The position numbers and the translations under genes were made by a program. Shown here piece by piece: positions 9,496-17,890 of a DNA stretch of 23,364 bases. The DNA is from Spirogloea muscicola (lineage: Eukaryota > Streptophyta > Zygnematophyceae > Spirogloeales > Spirogloeaceae). The stretch spans positions 119,729 through 143,092 of the forward strand of contig WELB01000157.1 in the NCBI GenBank assembly GCA_009602725.1, given 5' to 3'. Below the pieces are notes generated by a model that searched no databases, was not told the DNA's origin, and was given only the letters and a program-made list of their open reading frames with translations. Numbering within the stretch: the stretch's first letter is position 1; each line of letters opens with the position of its first letter.

Positions 9496-11340
9496 AGTGG
9501 TCCCTCCATGTTCTTGAATGACACCTAGAGCAGTATGGCTCAGCCGCAGGGATCCACGTGTCAAGCCAGGTCAGCTGTCCTAGTCAGATCCACACAAACA
9601 GGCCGTCAACGCGAAATAGCACGACTGTCCCACTCGGCACACCAGCTCACGTGGTAGTTACTTTGCGTGAACGACTGCAGACACCTCGACCCCCTACCTT
9701 CCCTTCCTTTCCTTGCGGACACGCAGCTGGCGTTGGCAATCTCACCCGCTGCATCGGCCAACGGACATGCTACCAGCAGCGGACAGTGGCCCCCCCAATG
9801 GGCATGGTGGGCGAGCTTTACAAGGAGTTCGACAACTCCCTCTTCCAGAAGCTGGCTTCCCTTTACACAATCCTCATCTTCTCCCTCAGCTTCATCTTGC
9901 CTCCAGGCTTCCCTTCCCACTCGCATGGGCGGCCTTGGCCTGCCGTTCGTTGGAACAAACGTCGCAAGCAGCCTTCCTGAGCTGCTGGCACCAGATTGCC
10001 TCCCTGCTTCCCATGCGCTTCTCTTGCCTTGCCGACCCCGTAAGCAACGTGGAGGAACGCTCCTTCACTTCTCAATTGCATCTAAGGAGCATCCGTAAGT
10101 CAGCCATCGGATCACTTCCCTTCCGCACAACCCTCCTCAAGCCATTCTCCTCGCTTGCCCAAGCTTCCGACAGAAGGGGCACAAGCCAGCATCGTTGCAG
10201 TAGTTGAAGGTGAGTGTCGCAGGAGGTTGAGGAGTTGGCCAGAAAGAATTACGATCTAAGGAGCCTGGCAAGACTCACATCTCTCGCCAGACCTGGTGCT
10301 ATCGACTGGGTCACGTCACACGCCATCTCCTACTTCAGCATCAGCCCCAAGGCCTTTCATACGCTGCTTCAACTCTTCCTCGGCCTCCTACCCAACTGTC
10401 TGATTGCAGTGCGCCAGTGCGAATGTGGCTTCCGTGCGGTGGGCGGTGAGCTCGCTACACACATGCTGCGATGCCTCACTGGACCGAATGTGGTGGGCAC
10501 TCACAACCTCCCCCGAGATGCCCTGGCGGGCTTGATGCGCGAAGTCGATTACTGTGCGGTCGTGGAAGTGAACAACATCATGCCCATCACCACGGATGCC
10601 TAAGGACGTTATAGTCGCCGCACCCTAGACATTGTGGGCGTGCAACCTGGTGGAAAAGCACGGGCCTTGGTAGATGTCATTACGAAGGCATACAAATGTC
10701 CAGCATCGACCGACATTGCTGACCACGCAGTGGACAGCGCAGAGCAAGAAAAGCTGGAGCACCACATCGACTAACCCCACTGCAGTCGGCTCCTGCCAGC
10801 TGCCCGCGAACAGGGTGCAGCACTCCCTGGAGGCTCGGTGCCTTCGGGTCTTGTGTCCTGCTACCGCATGCGTTTAATATGTCCCTACAGCGGTCCCAAG
10901 CGCTTGCTTTGCACCGCCGAGCCGGTTGCGCCCTTGCAGCGGCCTCTGGCATGCGCAGCGAGGTTGCTGTTTCTCCCCTGAGCTGATCTGACTTCCTACT
11001 GCTGACACGGGGGTACTAAGAGCGCCCTGTCTGCCTAGCCTGTGGCTCCGCCATGAACACCTTTATGCATCTGGCTGGCTTTTACAGCCGCTCTTTCAAT
11101 ATCAGCAGCCGCATTGGTTGCAGTCGACATCTATGGCTGTATGTATCCTCGATTCACACTCTCCTCTCTCCTGTGCTTCCGACCGAGATGTGCCAGCTGC
11201 ATATACGTCGTTTTTGCGCCGTCGAGTAGTGTCAGCCTGTTGCAGCGTGCTCAGGCTCATGCATTACATCAGAAAGCTGGGGGAGCTCTAGTTGGTGGCG
11301 GAAGGGCTTGGGATTTGCCACTGGTATGCAGGCATTGATT
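9492..11340 (+). pseudogene. Non-LTR retrotransposon copy A (reverse-transcriptase C-terminus), decayed
   Basis: Bases 9922-10200 encode RSLEQTSQAAFLSCWHQIAS, like the GGLGLRS...AFLGSW segment after LINE RT thumbs. Bases 10214-10602 carry a CECGFRAVGGELATHMLRC zinc-knuckle-like region, then LPRDALAGLMREVDY and EVNNIMPITTDA. A TAA at 10601-10603 interrupts, and RRTLDIVGV then ARALVDVITKAY resume in frame, like the PD-(D/E)XK-type endonuclease of R2-like elements. Later fragments give SLQRSQALALHRRAG (about 10880) and LQRAQAHALHQKAG (about 11240). The RT active-site domain is absent, so the copy is truncated and inactive. Copy B at 13262-14420 is its diverged, inverted relative. Confidence 0.8.
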
Positions 11341-11482
11341 ACCGACCTTCATGTGCTGAACCATGGTTACTGAGCGGGTCAATTTGCAGTGGATGATGTA
11401 CGTCATCAGATGTGCTTGGCATTGTACTTGGCAACTTTGGCCTTTCTTATCTCGATAGACGAAAGCATCCCTTGCTTTCGTC
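11341..11482 (+). repeat. LINE copy A 3' region with terminal hairpin
   Basis: The GGTTACTGAGCGGGTCAATTT block (11364 on) and TGTGCTTGGCATTGTACTTGG block (11412 on) match the tails at 12936-13045 (-) and 14829-14985 (-). At 11458-11482 lies a perfect 10-bp stem (GACGAAAGCA / TGCTTTCGTC) with a 5-nt loop. It sits where an element 3' end would be, but only this copy shows it. Confidence 0.6.
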
Positions 11483-11522
11483 GGGACACCACGCTGCGCA
11501 CTAGCTGGTGCAGGAGCTCGAG

Positions 11523-11790
11523 TTACTGAGCACCGTGGAAGTTGATGGCAAGGGGTAAGAACTCGTCCTCCCGCAGATGGTCAGCAACCTTTGCCTCCTT
11601 GCCTCGAGCGGCACTGGCCACTGGATGCCCTGCCTTGGAGGCATACACAAGGCGTGTAGAGGGCCCGGACCGAGCAGTCTTTCTCGGCCCAGTCTCTCGC
11701 TTGCACTGATTGCCGACATTGTGACGCTGCCGCCACCGCCACCGCTCCTGCGTCAGCAGGTGTCGTGCGCGCGTCTGGGACCGTGCCAAG
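11523..11790 (-). pseudogene. Endonuclease-domain fragment of a non-LTR retrotransposon
   Basis: The minus-strand frame ends KEAKVADHLREDEFLPLAIN, then FHGAQ and a stop at 11523. It parallels the plus-strand fragment at 5883-6002 (KELNCADHPPED and PLAIDTHGALG), including a preceding AGxxVAxAAR step. About 60 codons are recognisable and no complete ORF remains. A GCC/CCG-rich stretch at 11730-11755 is low complexity. Confidence 0.6.
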
Positions 11791-11795
11791 AAGGA

Positions 11796-11985
11796 AGTGC
11801 TCGTCCGTAGAGAATAGGGGCTGGCAAAGCCAGCCCAATAAGAATGGACAATATCCAAGCCAAAACAGAAAAGATGCCGAAAAGGACTACACTACAAAGC
11901 ACAAGACAATGCAGATGGATATTCGGGTGGATGCTCAGTATCCACGAGTGAGCAACAGCTAATCAGAACAATTTGAAGCAAGAGG
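11796..11985 (-). mobile_element. Stem-loop element, second subfamily body
   Basis: The terminus has an 8-bp stem with a 3-nt loop (GGGCTGGCAAAGCCAGCCC). Its body differs from the main subfamily: GAATGGACAATATCCAAG, an A-rich stretch, then GGATGCTCAGTATCC and GTGAGCAACAG. The same body follows the stem-loop at 6703-6880, and part of it occurs at 17395-17440. No clear target duplication was found. Confidence 0.7.
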
Positions 11986-11989
11986 GCGC

Positions 11990-12310
11990 GGGCGGGGCCA
12001 CCTGGCGGACCAATTGCTAAGGAGCCCACTCCGAGAAGCTCCGCATCTGGATGCGTGAGACCGGCTCACATTTGGTACGCCACGAAGCTCGTGACTTGTG
12101 TGTATCAGCATTGCAGTTGCCGAATGTCGTTTTGAGCTGCTCAGAGGCTGTTGAACAATACTAGTCCAGCAACACTACCTGCGCTGCGAGATCACATTAC
12201 TTAATGAGGGTTGTCATGAGATGTCCCATCGGTGGCTTATTGAAATCGATCTGACAGGGCACGTGAGGTGGCTGCACACGTGGACATCTGAGGCACGTCA
12301 CCTATCAGTC
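11990..12310. other. No feature recognised
   Basis: Mixed-composition sequence without credible exons, repeats seen elsewhere in the window, or RNA genes. Confidence 0.4.
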
Positions 12311-12314
12311 TAAT

Positions 12315-12357
12315 GTGCGCGGAGGTGCCGTATTCGCGAATCGGCACCTCCGCGCAC
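12315..12357. repeat. Long inverted repeat (16-bp arms)
   Basis: GTGCGCGGAGGTGCCG at 12315-12330 pairs perfectly with 12342-12357. The 11-nt centre itself contains the palindrome ATTCGCGAAT, so the structure extends to 21 paired bases with one bulged T. It sits directly before the tandem TTGCCGCTG module. Confidence 0.9.
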
Positions 12358-12640
12358 TTGCCGCTGCGTCGTCGATTTGACATCGGCGGGCAGTCTTCAT
12401 CCTACCATCCAAACCGCTCAAGAGAAGTGCCTACTTGCCGCTGTGCCGTCGTTCTGGCATCGGCGGGCAAAAGAAGAAGTGCTCGCCCAGAGTGAAGAGG
12501 GGCTGGCAAAGCCAGTCCAAAAAGAATGGGCGGGCAAACCCCATCCTACAATCTGGACTACTCAGTGCGCAGCTGCCGCTGAGCCGTGGATCTGGCAGCG
12601 GCGAGCTGACCCAATCCGTCCGAAACGCTCTAAAAGCGCG
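12357..12640 (+). repeat. Three diverged tandem modules
   Basis: Three units begin near 12357, 12434 and 12572 with (C/G)TTGCCGCTG or GCTGCCGCTG, followed by a CGTCG/CGTGG step, a TCTGGCA-type step, CGGCGGGCA or CGGCGAGCT, and a ATCCTAC.ATC or ATCCGTC segment. Unit 2 is interrupted by the 12472-12528 insertion. No coding function is apparent. Confidence 0.6.
12472..12528 (-). mobile_element. 57-bp stem-loop insertion with 10-bp target duplication
   Basis: GGCGGGCAAA is present at 12462-12471 and 12529-12538. Between the copies lie only the terminus box (TGCTCGCCCAGAG), the stem-loop (GGGGCTGGCAAAGCCAGTCC, one mismatch) and an A-rich run. The neighbouring module supplies a diverged empty-site comparison (CGGCGGGCAGTCTTCATCC). 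This is the shortest and cleanest copy in the window. Confidence 0.85.
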
Positions 12641-12762
12641 AAGAGAAGCCGACAAGACCCAAGGCCCGCTTCGATGGGTGTGACCCACTTTGACGAGTGA
12701 TGGCGGTTCCGGCCAGGCTAGCGGCGGGTATGGGTAAATAGGTGAGGGAATTGCGGTTCCAG

Positions 12763-12852
12763 GCTACACTGGCCTTCGGGATCAAGGGCGGAGGGGGAGA
12801 GCAAAATTAGCGGTCTCATGCTACACTGGCCTTGGGATCAAGGGTGGAGGGA
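12763..12852 (+). repeat. Direct repeat pair, 57-bp period
   Basis: GCTACACTGGCCTT followed by GGGATCAAGGG(C/T)GGAGGG starts at 12763 and again at 12820, with one single-base gap and one substitution. The pair lies between the tandem module and a LINE tail and has no recognised function. Confidence 0.7.
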
Positions 12853-12935
12853 GGAGCCACATGGGCCAAAGAGCCTGCTCCGAAAACAATGTCAGTTTTT
12901 CCAACCGGGCATAAGCGAACGGAGGGCTGGGACCG

Positions 12936-13052
12936 GAATTTACGTGTATTTGAAACAAACGAAGGCCACATGGCCAAGTACAAAGGCAAGCACAGCACGT
13001 AAATAACCTACAGCAGATTGACCCGCTCAGTAACCAGGGGTCAATCCATAAA
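12936..13052 (-). repeat. LINE 3' tail of copy B
   Basis: It closely matches 14832-14945: GTGTATTTGAAACAAACGAA, GGCCAAGTACAAAGGCAAGC, ACCTACAGCA.ATTGACCCG and CTCAGTAACCA. It forms the 3' end (minus sense) of copy B, which resumes at 13231 beyond a nested insertion. Confidence 0.75.
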
Positions 13053-13230
13053 TAGTAAAGTGCTCGCCCATTGAGAACAGGGGCTGGAAAAGCCAGCCCA
13101 AAAAAGAATGAACAGAGTACGAGAAGGGGGCCAGGGGAAGCGCTAAGAAAAACAAGCACACAGAGAAACAAAGCAGCTACGAATCACTCAGTAACCTCTG
13201 CTAAGCAGCCACAGGTCGGAGATGCTAGGC
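13053..13230 (-). mobile_element. 178-bp stem-loop element nested in LINE copy B
   Basis: TCCATAAA occurs at 13045-13052 and 13231-13238. The sequence outside the insert joins into GGGTCAATCCATAAAGGTCG, which matches 14940-14962 (GGGTCAAAACACAAAGGTCG), a related site without the element. The insert has the terminal box and stem-loop at 13060-13100, the GGGGGCCAGGGGAAGCGC body and the CACTCAGTAACC block. It is 5'-truncated in the 3' UTR, with no coding sequence. Confidence 0.9.
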
Positions 13231-13238
13231 TCCATAAA

Positions 13239-14420
13239 GGTCGCTCATCGATGCCTGAATACTAGATGGCAGATACGAAGCCCTTCTGCCACCAACTAGA
13301 GCTCGCCCAGCTTTCTGGTGCAAAGCATAAGCCTGAGCACGCTGCAAACAGGCCAAAACTTGTCGTCGCAAGAACGACAGATATGCAGCTGGCAAGCACA
13401 TCTCAGCCGGAAAGACATCTGCATGTCGTGCGTAGCCTAGAGTGGCAATAATCTGAAGGAGAGTGAGGAAACGAGGGCCTACACAGCCAAAAATAGTCGA
13501 CTGCCGCTGGCAGGAGCTGATGCATTGGGGATAATCGGAGTAGTGCTGCGGCTTTTCTTATTCTGCACTGCCCTGCGTGGCCAGCGATGTGCGGCGATTC
13601 TGAATCTTCATAAGCCTCCGTAACAACAACAACGACCAAGGCCCGTGGTCGTCCATCAGGTTGCACGCCCACAATGTCAAGTGTGCGGCGATGATGACGT
13701 CCCTCGGCATCCGTGGTGATAGGCATGATGTTATTCACTTCCACAACCGCAGGGTACCCGGCGTCGCGCATCAAACCCGCCAGGGAGCGCGGAGGAGGTT
13801 GTGGATGCCCACGACTTCTGGTCCAGTGGAGCATCGCAGCATGTAAGTGGCGAGCTCAGCACTCTCTGCGCGTAAGCCACACTCACACTGGCGTATCCCA
13901 ATCAGGCAGTAAGGTGGGAGGCCGAGGAAGAGTTGAAGCAACCTCCGAAAGGCCTCAGTGCTGATGCTGAAGGCGTTAGCAACGGCGTGTGATGTGATCC
14001 AGTCGGTGGCACCAGGTGTGGCGAGAGAAGTAGGTCTTGCCAGGCTCCTTGGATTGTTCTGAAAGCCTCCTCAACATTCTGCGGCGCTCATCTTCAACTG
14101 CCGTAACCAGTCTGGATTGTGCCTCTCTAATCAGAAAGTTGGGCGAGGGGGGAGAATGGCGTGAGTGGGGGTTGTATAGAGGGAAAAGAGCCGAGTGCCG
14201 AGTCGCGGATGCTTCTCAGATCCGCTTGGAAGGGGAAGGAGCCTCCCTCCACATTGCGTACAGGGTCGTGGAGGCAAGGGAAGCGCATACGAAGCAGAGA
14301 GGCGATCTGGTGCCAGCAGCCCAGGAAGGCTGTTTGCGCCGTATGCTCCAAGGACCGGCAGTAAAGGCCGCCAATGCGATTGGATGTCATGAATCGCGCC
14401 CTAGCCCGAGCTCGAGCCGG
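13239..14420 (-). pseudogene. Non-LTR retrotransposon copy B, decayed
   Basis: Minus-strand pieces in order are RSLEHTAQTAFLGCWHQIAS (about 14370-14300), a CECGLRAESAELATYMLRC region (about 13890-13830), LAGLMRDAGYPAVVEVNNIM (about 13785-13725), RRTLDIVGVQPDG (about 13690-13650) and LQRAQAYALHQKAGRALVGG (about 13350-13290). Relative to copy A the TAA in the endonuclease region is absent, but a one-base loss near 13781-13790 breaks the frame before LAGLM. The reverse-transcriptase core is missing. Antisense ORFs over 14037-14435 are shadows. Confidence 0.8.
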
Positions 14421-14429
14421 CGCCCCGCG

Positions 14430-14708
14430 CCCTAAGCCTAAATCCAGCCTAGTCAGCCCTAACCCTAATCTGGGCTCCTCTAGAGGGTTCCCGAGGGACC
14501 CCGGGCATGGGGACGTCCTCCTGCAACTTCTAGATCTTTACAGAGGCCCTAGTGAGGCTAGGCTATATAAGGAGGGGGGCCCCTCTTGGGCCCCCATCTC
14601 CAGCAATCTGTATCCTGCCTGCTCACCTCTCGAGCACTCTGTACTCTTGCCCCTCCAGTAATCCAAGACGCCTTGTGCATCGTGCTTCCAGTCTCTTGAT
14701 CCTCGCTC
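14430..14708 (+). promoter_or_regulatory. TATA-containing promoter-like segment
   Basis: TATATAAG lies at 14564-14571. Directly after it is a perfect 8-bp stem (GGGGGCCC / GGGCCCCC) with a 5-nt loop at 14575-14595. Upstream are CCTAAGCC and CCCTAACCCTAA telomere-like words (14431-14467). The segment stops at the N (14709), with no coding sequence seen downstream. It could be a promoter of an element, part of a solo LTR, or an orphan promoter; LTR ends were not identified. Confidence 0.45.
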
Positions 14709-14717
14709 NACATTGTC

Positions 14718-14821
14718 CATTCTTTTTGGGCTGGCTTTGCCAGCCCCTCTTTCTTTATGGGCGAGCCTTCTTCTTCTTTTTGGGCTGGCTTTGCCAGCCC
14801 CTCTTTCTCTATGGGCGAGCC
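14718..14821 (+). repeat. Tandem pair of stem-loop 3' ends, 54-bp period
   Basis: GGGCTGGCTTTGCCAGCCC occurs at 14728-14746 and again at 14782-14800. Each is followed by CCTCTTTCTTTATGGGCGAGC (one T/C difference), and CTTCTTCTT separates them. Both 8-bp stems are perfect. This looks like a second 3' end added onto, or duplicated from, the first. Confidence 0.85.
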
Positions 14822-14828
14822 TTCTTCA

Positions 14829-14985
14829 TTCGGAAGGTATTTCGTGTATTTGAAACAAACGAAGGCCGAAGGCCAAGTACAAAGGCAAGCACATCTAAAG
14901 ACCTACATAATCTACAGCAAAGTGACCCGCTCAGTAACCACGGGTCAAAACACAAAGGTCGCGAATCGATGCCTGAAGATTTGGA
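14829..14985 (-). repeat. LINE tail copy 3
   Basis: It matches 12936-13052 plus 13231-13262 with the nested element absent, including CGCTCAGTAACCACGGGTCA and AATCGATGCCTGAAG. It provides the near-empty site for the 13053-13230 insertion. Confidence 0.75.
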
Positions 14986-15059
14986 AGAGCTCACTTCTTG
15001 TCACAGCAGCTTTTACGATTATCACAGCCGCATAATAAACGATTTCACACGGCAGGTTG

Positions 15060-15440
15060 CCAGTGCCCCCCGCGAGGGCCGCCATGACGATCACCTCGCC
15101 GACGCCGCCGCCGCCGCCATTGGCGCCCGGCGCGGCGGAGTTGCCGCCGCGGTCGCTCCGCTCGCCCTGCTGCCCGCCGCGGCCTCCTCACGGCGGCTGC
15201 TCGGCGAGGAGCGGCGTGAGGGGACGCAGCCCGCTCGCTGCGTCTGTCGGCCCGAGCCGTCTGGGCGCGGGCCTCGCGCCGCGGAGGCCGTGGCGGAGCT
15301 CGAGGGAGGAGGAGCGGGCGCCCGCGCCGTCGGCGAGGAGGCGCAGGCCTGCTGGGGCCGCCCGGGCGGGCCTGCAGGAGGGCCAGCAAGCCGAAGCGGA
15401 CGGCAAGTCTCAAGGCAAGGCCGGCCGCCATGTCTCTCGC
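15060..15440 (+). CDS. GC-rich candidate first exon (possible transit peptide) of the PsbP-domain gene
   Basis: An ATG in good context (GGCCGCC before ATG, 15084-15086) opens a frame beginning MTITSPTPPPPPLAPG that is rich in Ser, Arg, Pro and Ala and poor in acidic residues at first, as in algal plastid transit peptides. The PsbP-domain exon at 15963 lies downstream on the same strand and needs such a leader. However, all six frames are fairly open here because of GC content, no convincing donor was found, and the minus strand is equally open. This is a weak call. Confidence 0.25.
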
Positions 15441-15962
15441 GTGAATAGAAGTCCAAGTTCTGCCTTATGGCTTCGAATGGACCGACGGATCCCAGCATTA
15501 TAGGGAACATTAAAGTAAGGGGAGCCAGACCAAATCAGCGTTAATTGAAGCCCCCTGCAGTGCGTGCTGTGTGGTGCAGCAGCCGCTGCTGATGGTACTG
15601 GCGGCAGGCCCTCGGCCTCAACCCGCAGGTGATAGTCCGTCACTGCCTCTGCTGCACTCAGTCACATTTCGAGGGCCGTAGAGGAAAGTGGCCTGCTTGG
15701 CAGACGTCCTATTGCTAAACCCTTGAACCTCGATAGTGTCAACAGCAGAATCCCTAATTTGAACCAGCAACCGTGCCCTCGTGTTGACCTCGCACAGAAC
15801 CACAATCCTCCAATCTCCAGCTGCTTGCCAGAAAGATGTGCATAGTGGTAGATGTTGCATCGGACCAGGAAGACCTCCATCTTCATGCTTTGGTGGGCCT
15901 CAGTTCTTTGCCAGGCCAGTCGCCTACGGAGCTGGTGGAGTGGGGAGGCACTCTGCCTTCAG

Positions 15963-17213
15963 GCAGAAGACTGCTCCTCGGAAGCCTCCTGGGCCTCTCG
16001 GTGGCCTTTGGAAGCAACTTCCTTGGTGTGACGAGCCTCCTCCTCAGCACGAACACTGCCTTCTCAAGGAGGCTCCAATTGGACGTCCTCTTCCCTGTCG
16101 CAGGGTTCAAACGATGCCTAGATGGCAGCCTCGGCTTCGGTATGTTCACTCCTTACCAGAGTCACATGCGTTCACAGCACTTCTGCAAGCCCACCTTTGC
16201 ACTTTCACAATTGTCGGGCTCAGTCCAGACTGTTGTTTGTTGCTGTCCTTATGGTATCGTTATCTTGCTAATCGCTTGCAAGTCATGGTAGGGGAACTAC
16301 CCCCACATAGTGTGCAGTGCACTTATGGCAAGTGCGGAATGTAAGAGCAGGCATTAAAATGTTGTGTGCAGAATTTATGTACCCTGAGAGGTGGGTTGGG
16401 GACCAGCGGTTGCTCTATCGGGCAGCAGAACGGGCTGAGAGGGAGCGGTCACTGGACCTCCCCTCAATTAGGTTGAAGGAGCAGCAGGCAGTACGTCGAG
16501 CGGCAGTAGAGCCCGTAGTGGCTTTTGGACCGCCAGGGAGTGCAGGAGAGCTCAATGTCAGCGTTGTGGTGGCGCCAGTTGCGCCAGGCTTCCAGTGAGC
16601 TGACTTGACAAGCTCTTGGGTTCAAGCCCAATGCCAGCAGATGTTACCTGAGCCATTGCTAGCTGCCCAGATGGTGTCAGTCATATTGCTGGTTACTGAT
16701 GTGACATCCTGGGGCCACCTAGAGGTCTGAGCCATTGGCAATGTTCACGCCATTTCTTTAAGTCCTGCTTTGAAAGAAGCCTAGGTGCGGTCTTGAGCCT
16801 GATCTACCCGAGCTTAACGTTGACTTGCTACTTGCGCTGATATCGGTGCGTGCTGCTGGGACGGCCAGGCTTGAGGCCTTTGGGAGTGCGCAGCAAGTGG
16901 GCGTATTCTCAATAACGTCATAGCGCCAAAGGGGTCCAACAAGGAGGCAGTCCTGGTGCAAGCAAGCCGACGAGGAGGCAATGCTGGAGCTGCCACCACC
17001 TACTACGTGCTTGAGTACACTGTGCAGGCCCCGACATTCTTTCGTCACAATGGATCTGTGTATGCCAGCTATGATAACAGCCTGTACTCGTTCAATGCTC
17101 AGTGCCCGGAGGCTTTGTGGCCCGAGCAACGGGACTCTTTGACCCAGGCAGCTCAATCCTTTAGATTGACAGCCAATTCGCTGGCCCTCGCACTGTTGCC
17201 CCAGCAGCTTTGA
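15963..17213 (+). CDS. PsbP-domain protein of the thylakoid lumen (PPD1-like), with apparent frameshift
   Basis: The exons are 15963-16139, 16372-16594 and 16869-17213 (stop TGA). Exon 1 begins after a CTTCAG acceptor and gives GRRLLLGSLLGLSVAFGS, a twin-arginine-like hydrophobic segment suited to lumen targeting, then LDVLFPVAGFKRCLDGSLGF. Exon 2 supplies EFMYPERWVGDQRLLYRAAE, LDLPSI and VAFGPPGSAGELNVSVVVAP. Exon 3 has LEAFGSAQQVG, ILNNVIAPKGS, YYVLEYTVQAPTF and YSFNAQCPE. PsbP-like PPD proteins help photosystem assembly; PPD1 is linked to photosystem I. The exon joins keep phase, but in exon 3 the frame shifts at about 16902/16903 (one base short of VGR-ILNN): an assembly error or a disrupting mutation. 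The upstream exon is not resolved; an in-frame ATG exists at 15836. Confidence 0.8.
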
Positions 17214-17271
17214 TCAGTTTGATTCATTTGTTGTTTGACTTTGAGCCTGCTTGGTCAGAGACCCTAAACCC

Positions 17272-17331
17272 TAGACCTTACAGAGTGAGTGATAGAGGCT
17301 GTAGACCTTACAGAGTGAGTGATAGAGGCTG
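17272..17331 (+). repeat. 30-bp tandem duplication beside telomere-like sequence
   Basis: Two identical 30-bp units (17272-17301 and 17302-17331) start TAGACCTTACAGAGTGAG. Immediately upstream is CCCTAAACCCTAG (17262-17274), two plant-type telomere words. The unit borders that motif 59 bp after the PsbP-domain stop codon. Confidence 0.9.
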
Positions 17332-17389
17332 TAGGCATCTGCGGAGCTGCGCACACTGCAGTGCAGGATGCTATTTTCCTAATTAGAGA

Positions 17390-17890
17390 TCCATGAGTAT
17401 CAGGTTATGCATTACAGTATCCAACAGTGAGCACATACAGATCCGACAGGCTAACTTGGAGAGATGGAGCACCGCTACAGAAGCCAGTGGCCTGGCTTAG
17501 CGCGCACCAAGCAGGCTGATGCATAGCCAAAGCTTAGAAGCGCTGCCTAGAGAAGAAGCTCTTCCAAAGCCACGAGGCAATGTCTGTGATGACAAGAGAA
17601 GACTTCCAACTTTGGGGCCGATGGCTGTATAGGAAAGAGCTCTTCCAGAGTAAGGCGATGGATGTGAGAGGCCAGCCCAGAGATGAGTGGCGAAGGGTTC
17701 ACTAGGGGTTGCCAACAGGGGTTGTCGCCTTTGGACCCTGGATCATGCAAACACCAAGTCCGGCCTCTCACTGCCCATCGTCCTCTTCAGAAGAGCTGCT
17801 GCTTCTTCTTCCTATGGGCTGTGTAGGATGGACTGCGTCCTCCATTTTTTAGCTGGCCTCTCATAGCCCTCACAGTCTTCACTCTTTACA
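17390..17890. repeat. Diverged element fragments
   Basis: ACAGTATCCAACAGTGAGCA at about 17415 resembles the second-subfamily body (6838-6860, 11938-11960). GATGTGAGAGGCCAGCCCAG at about 17663 and, reversed, TTTTTTAGCTGGCCTCTCATAGCCC at about 17846 are weak stem-loop-type ends. GCTCTTCCAAAG (17559) and GCTCTTCCAGAG (17638) form a short direct repeat. No coding content was recognised. Confidence 0.5.

Noticed and set aside
12895-13171. Minus-strand ORF over the LINE tail as a small secreted protein
   Set aside because: Its hydrophobic start comes from the repeated 3' UTR, which recurs in several places with different frames.
14037-14435. Plus-strand ORF opposite LINE copy B
   Set aside because: The minus frame matches copy A protein (AFLGCWHQIAS), so the plus frame is a shadow.
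14552-15448. 298-codon plus-strand ORF, the longest in the window
   Set aside because: It runs through an N, two stem-loop repeats and a LINE tail before a GC-rich island; no domain supports it as one protein.
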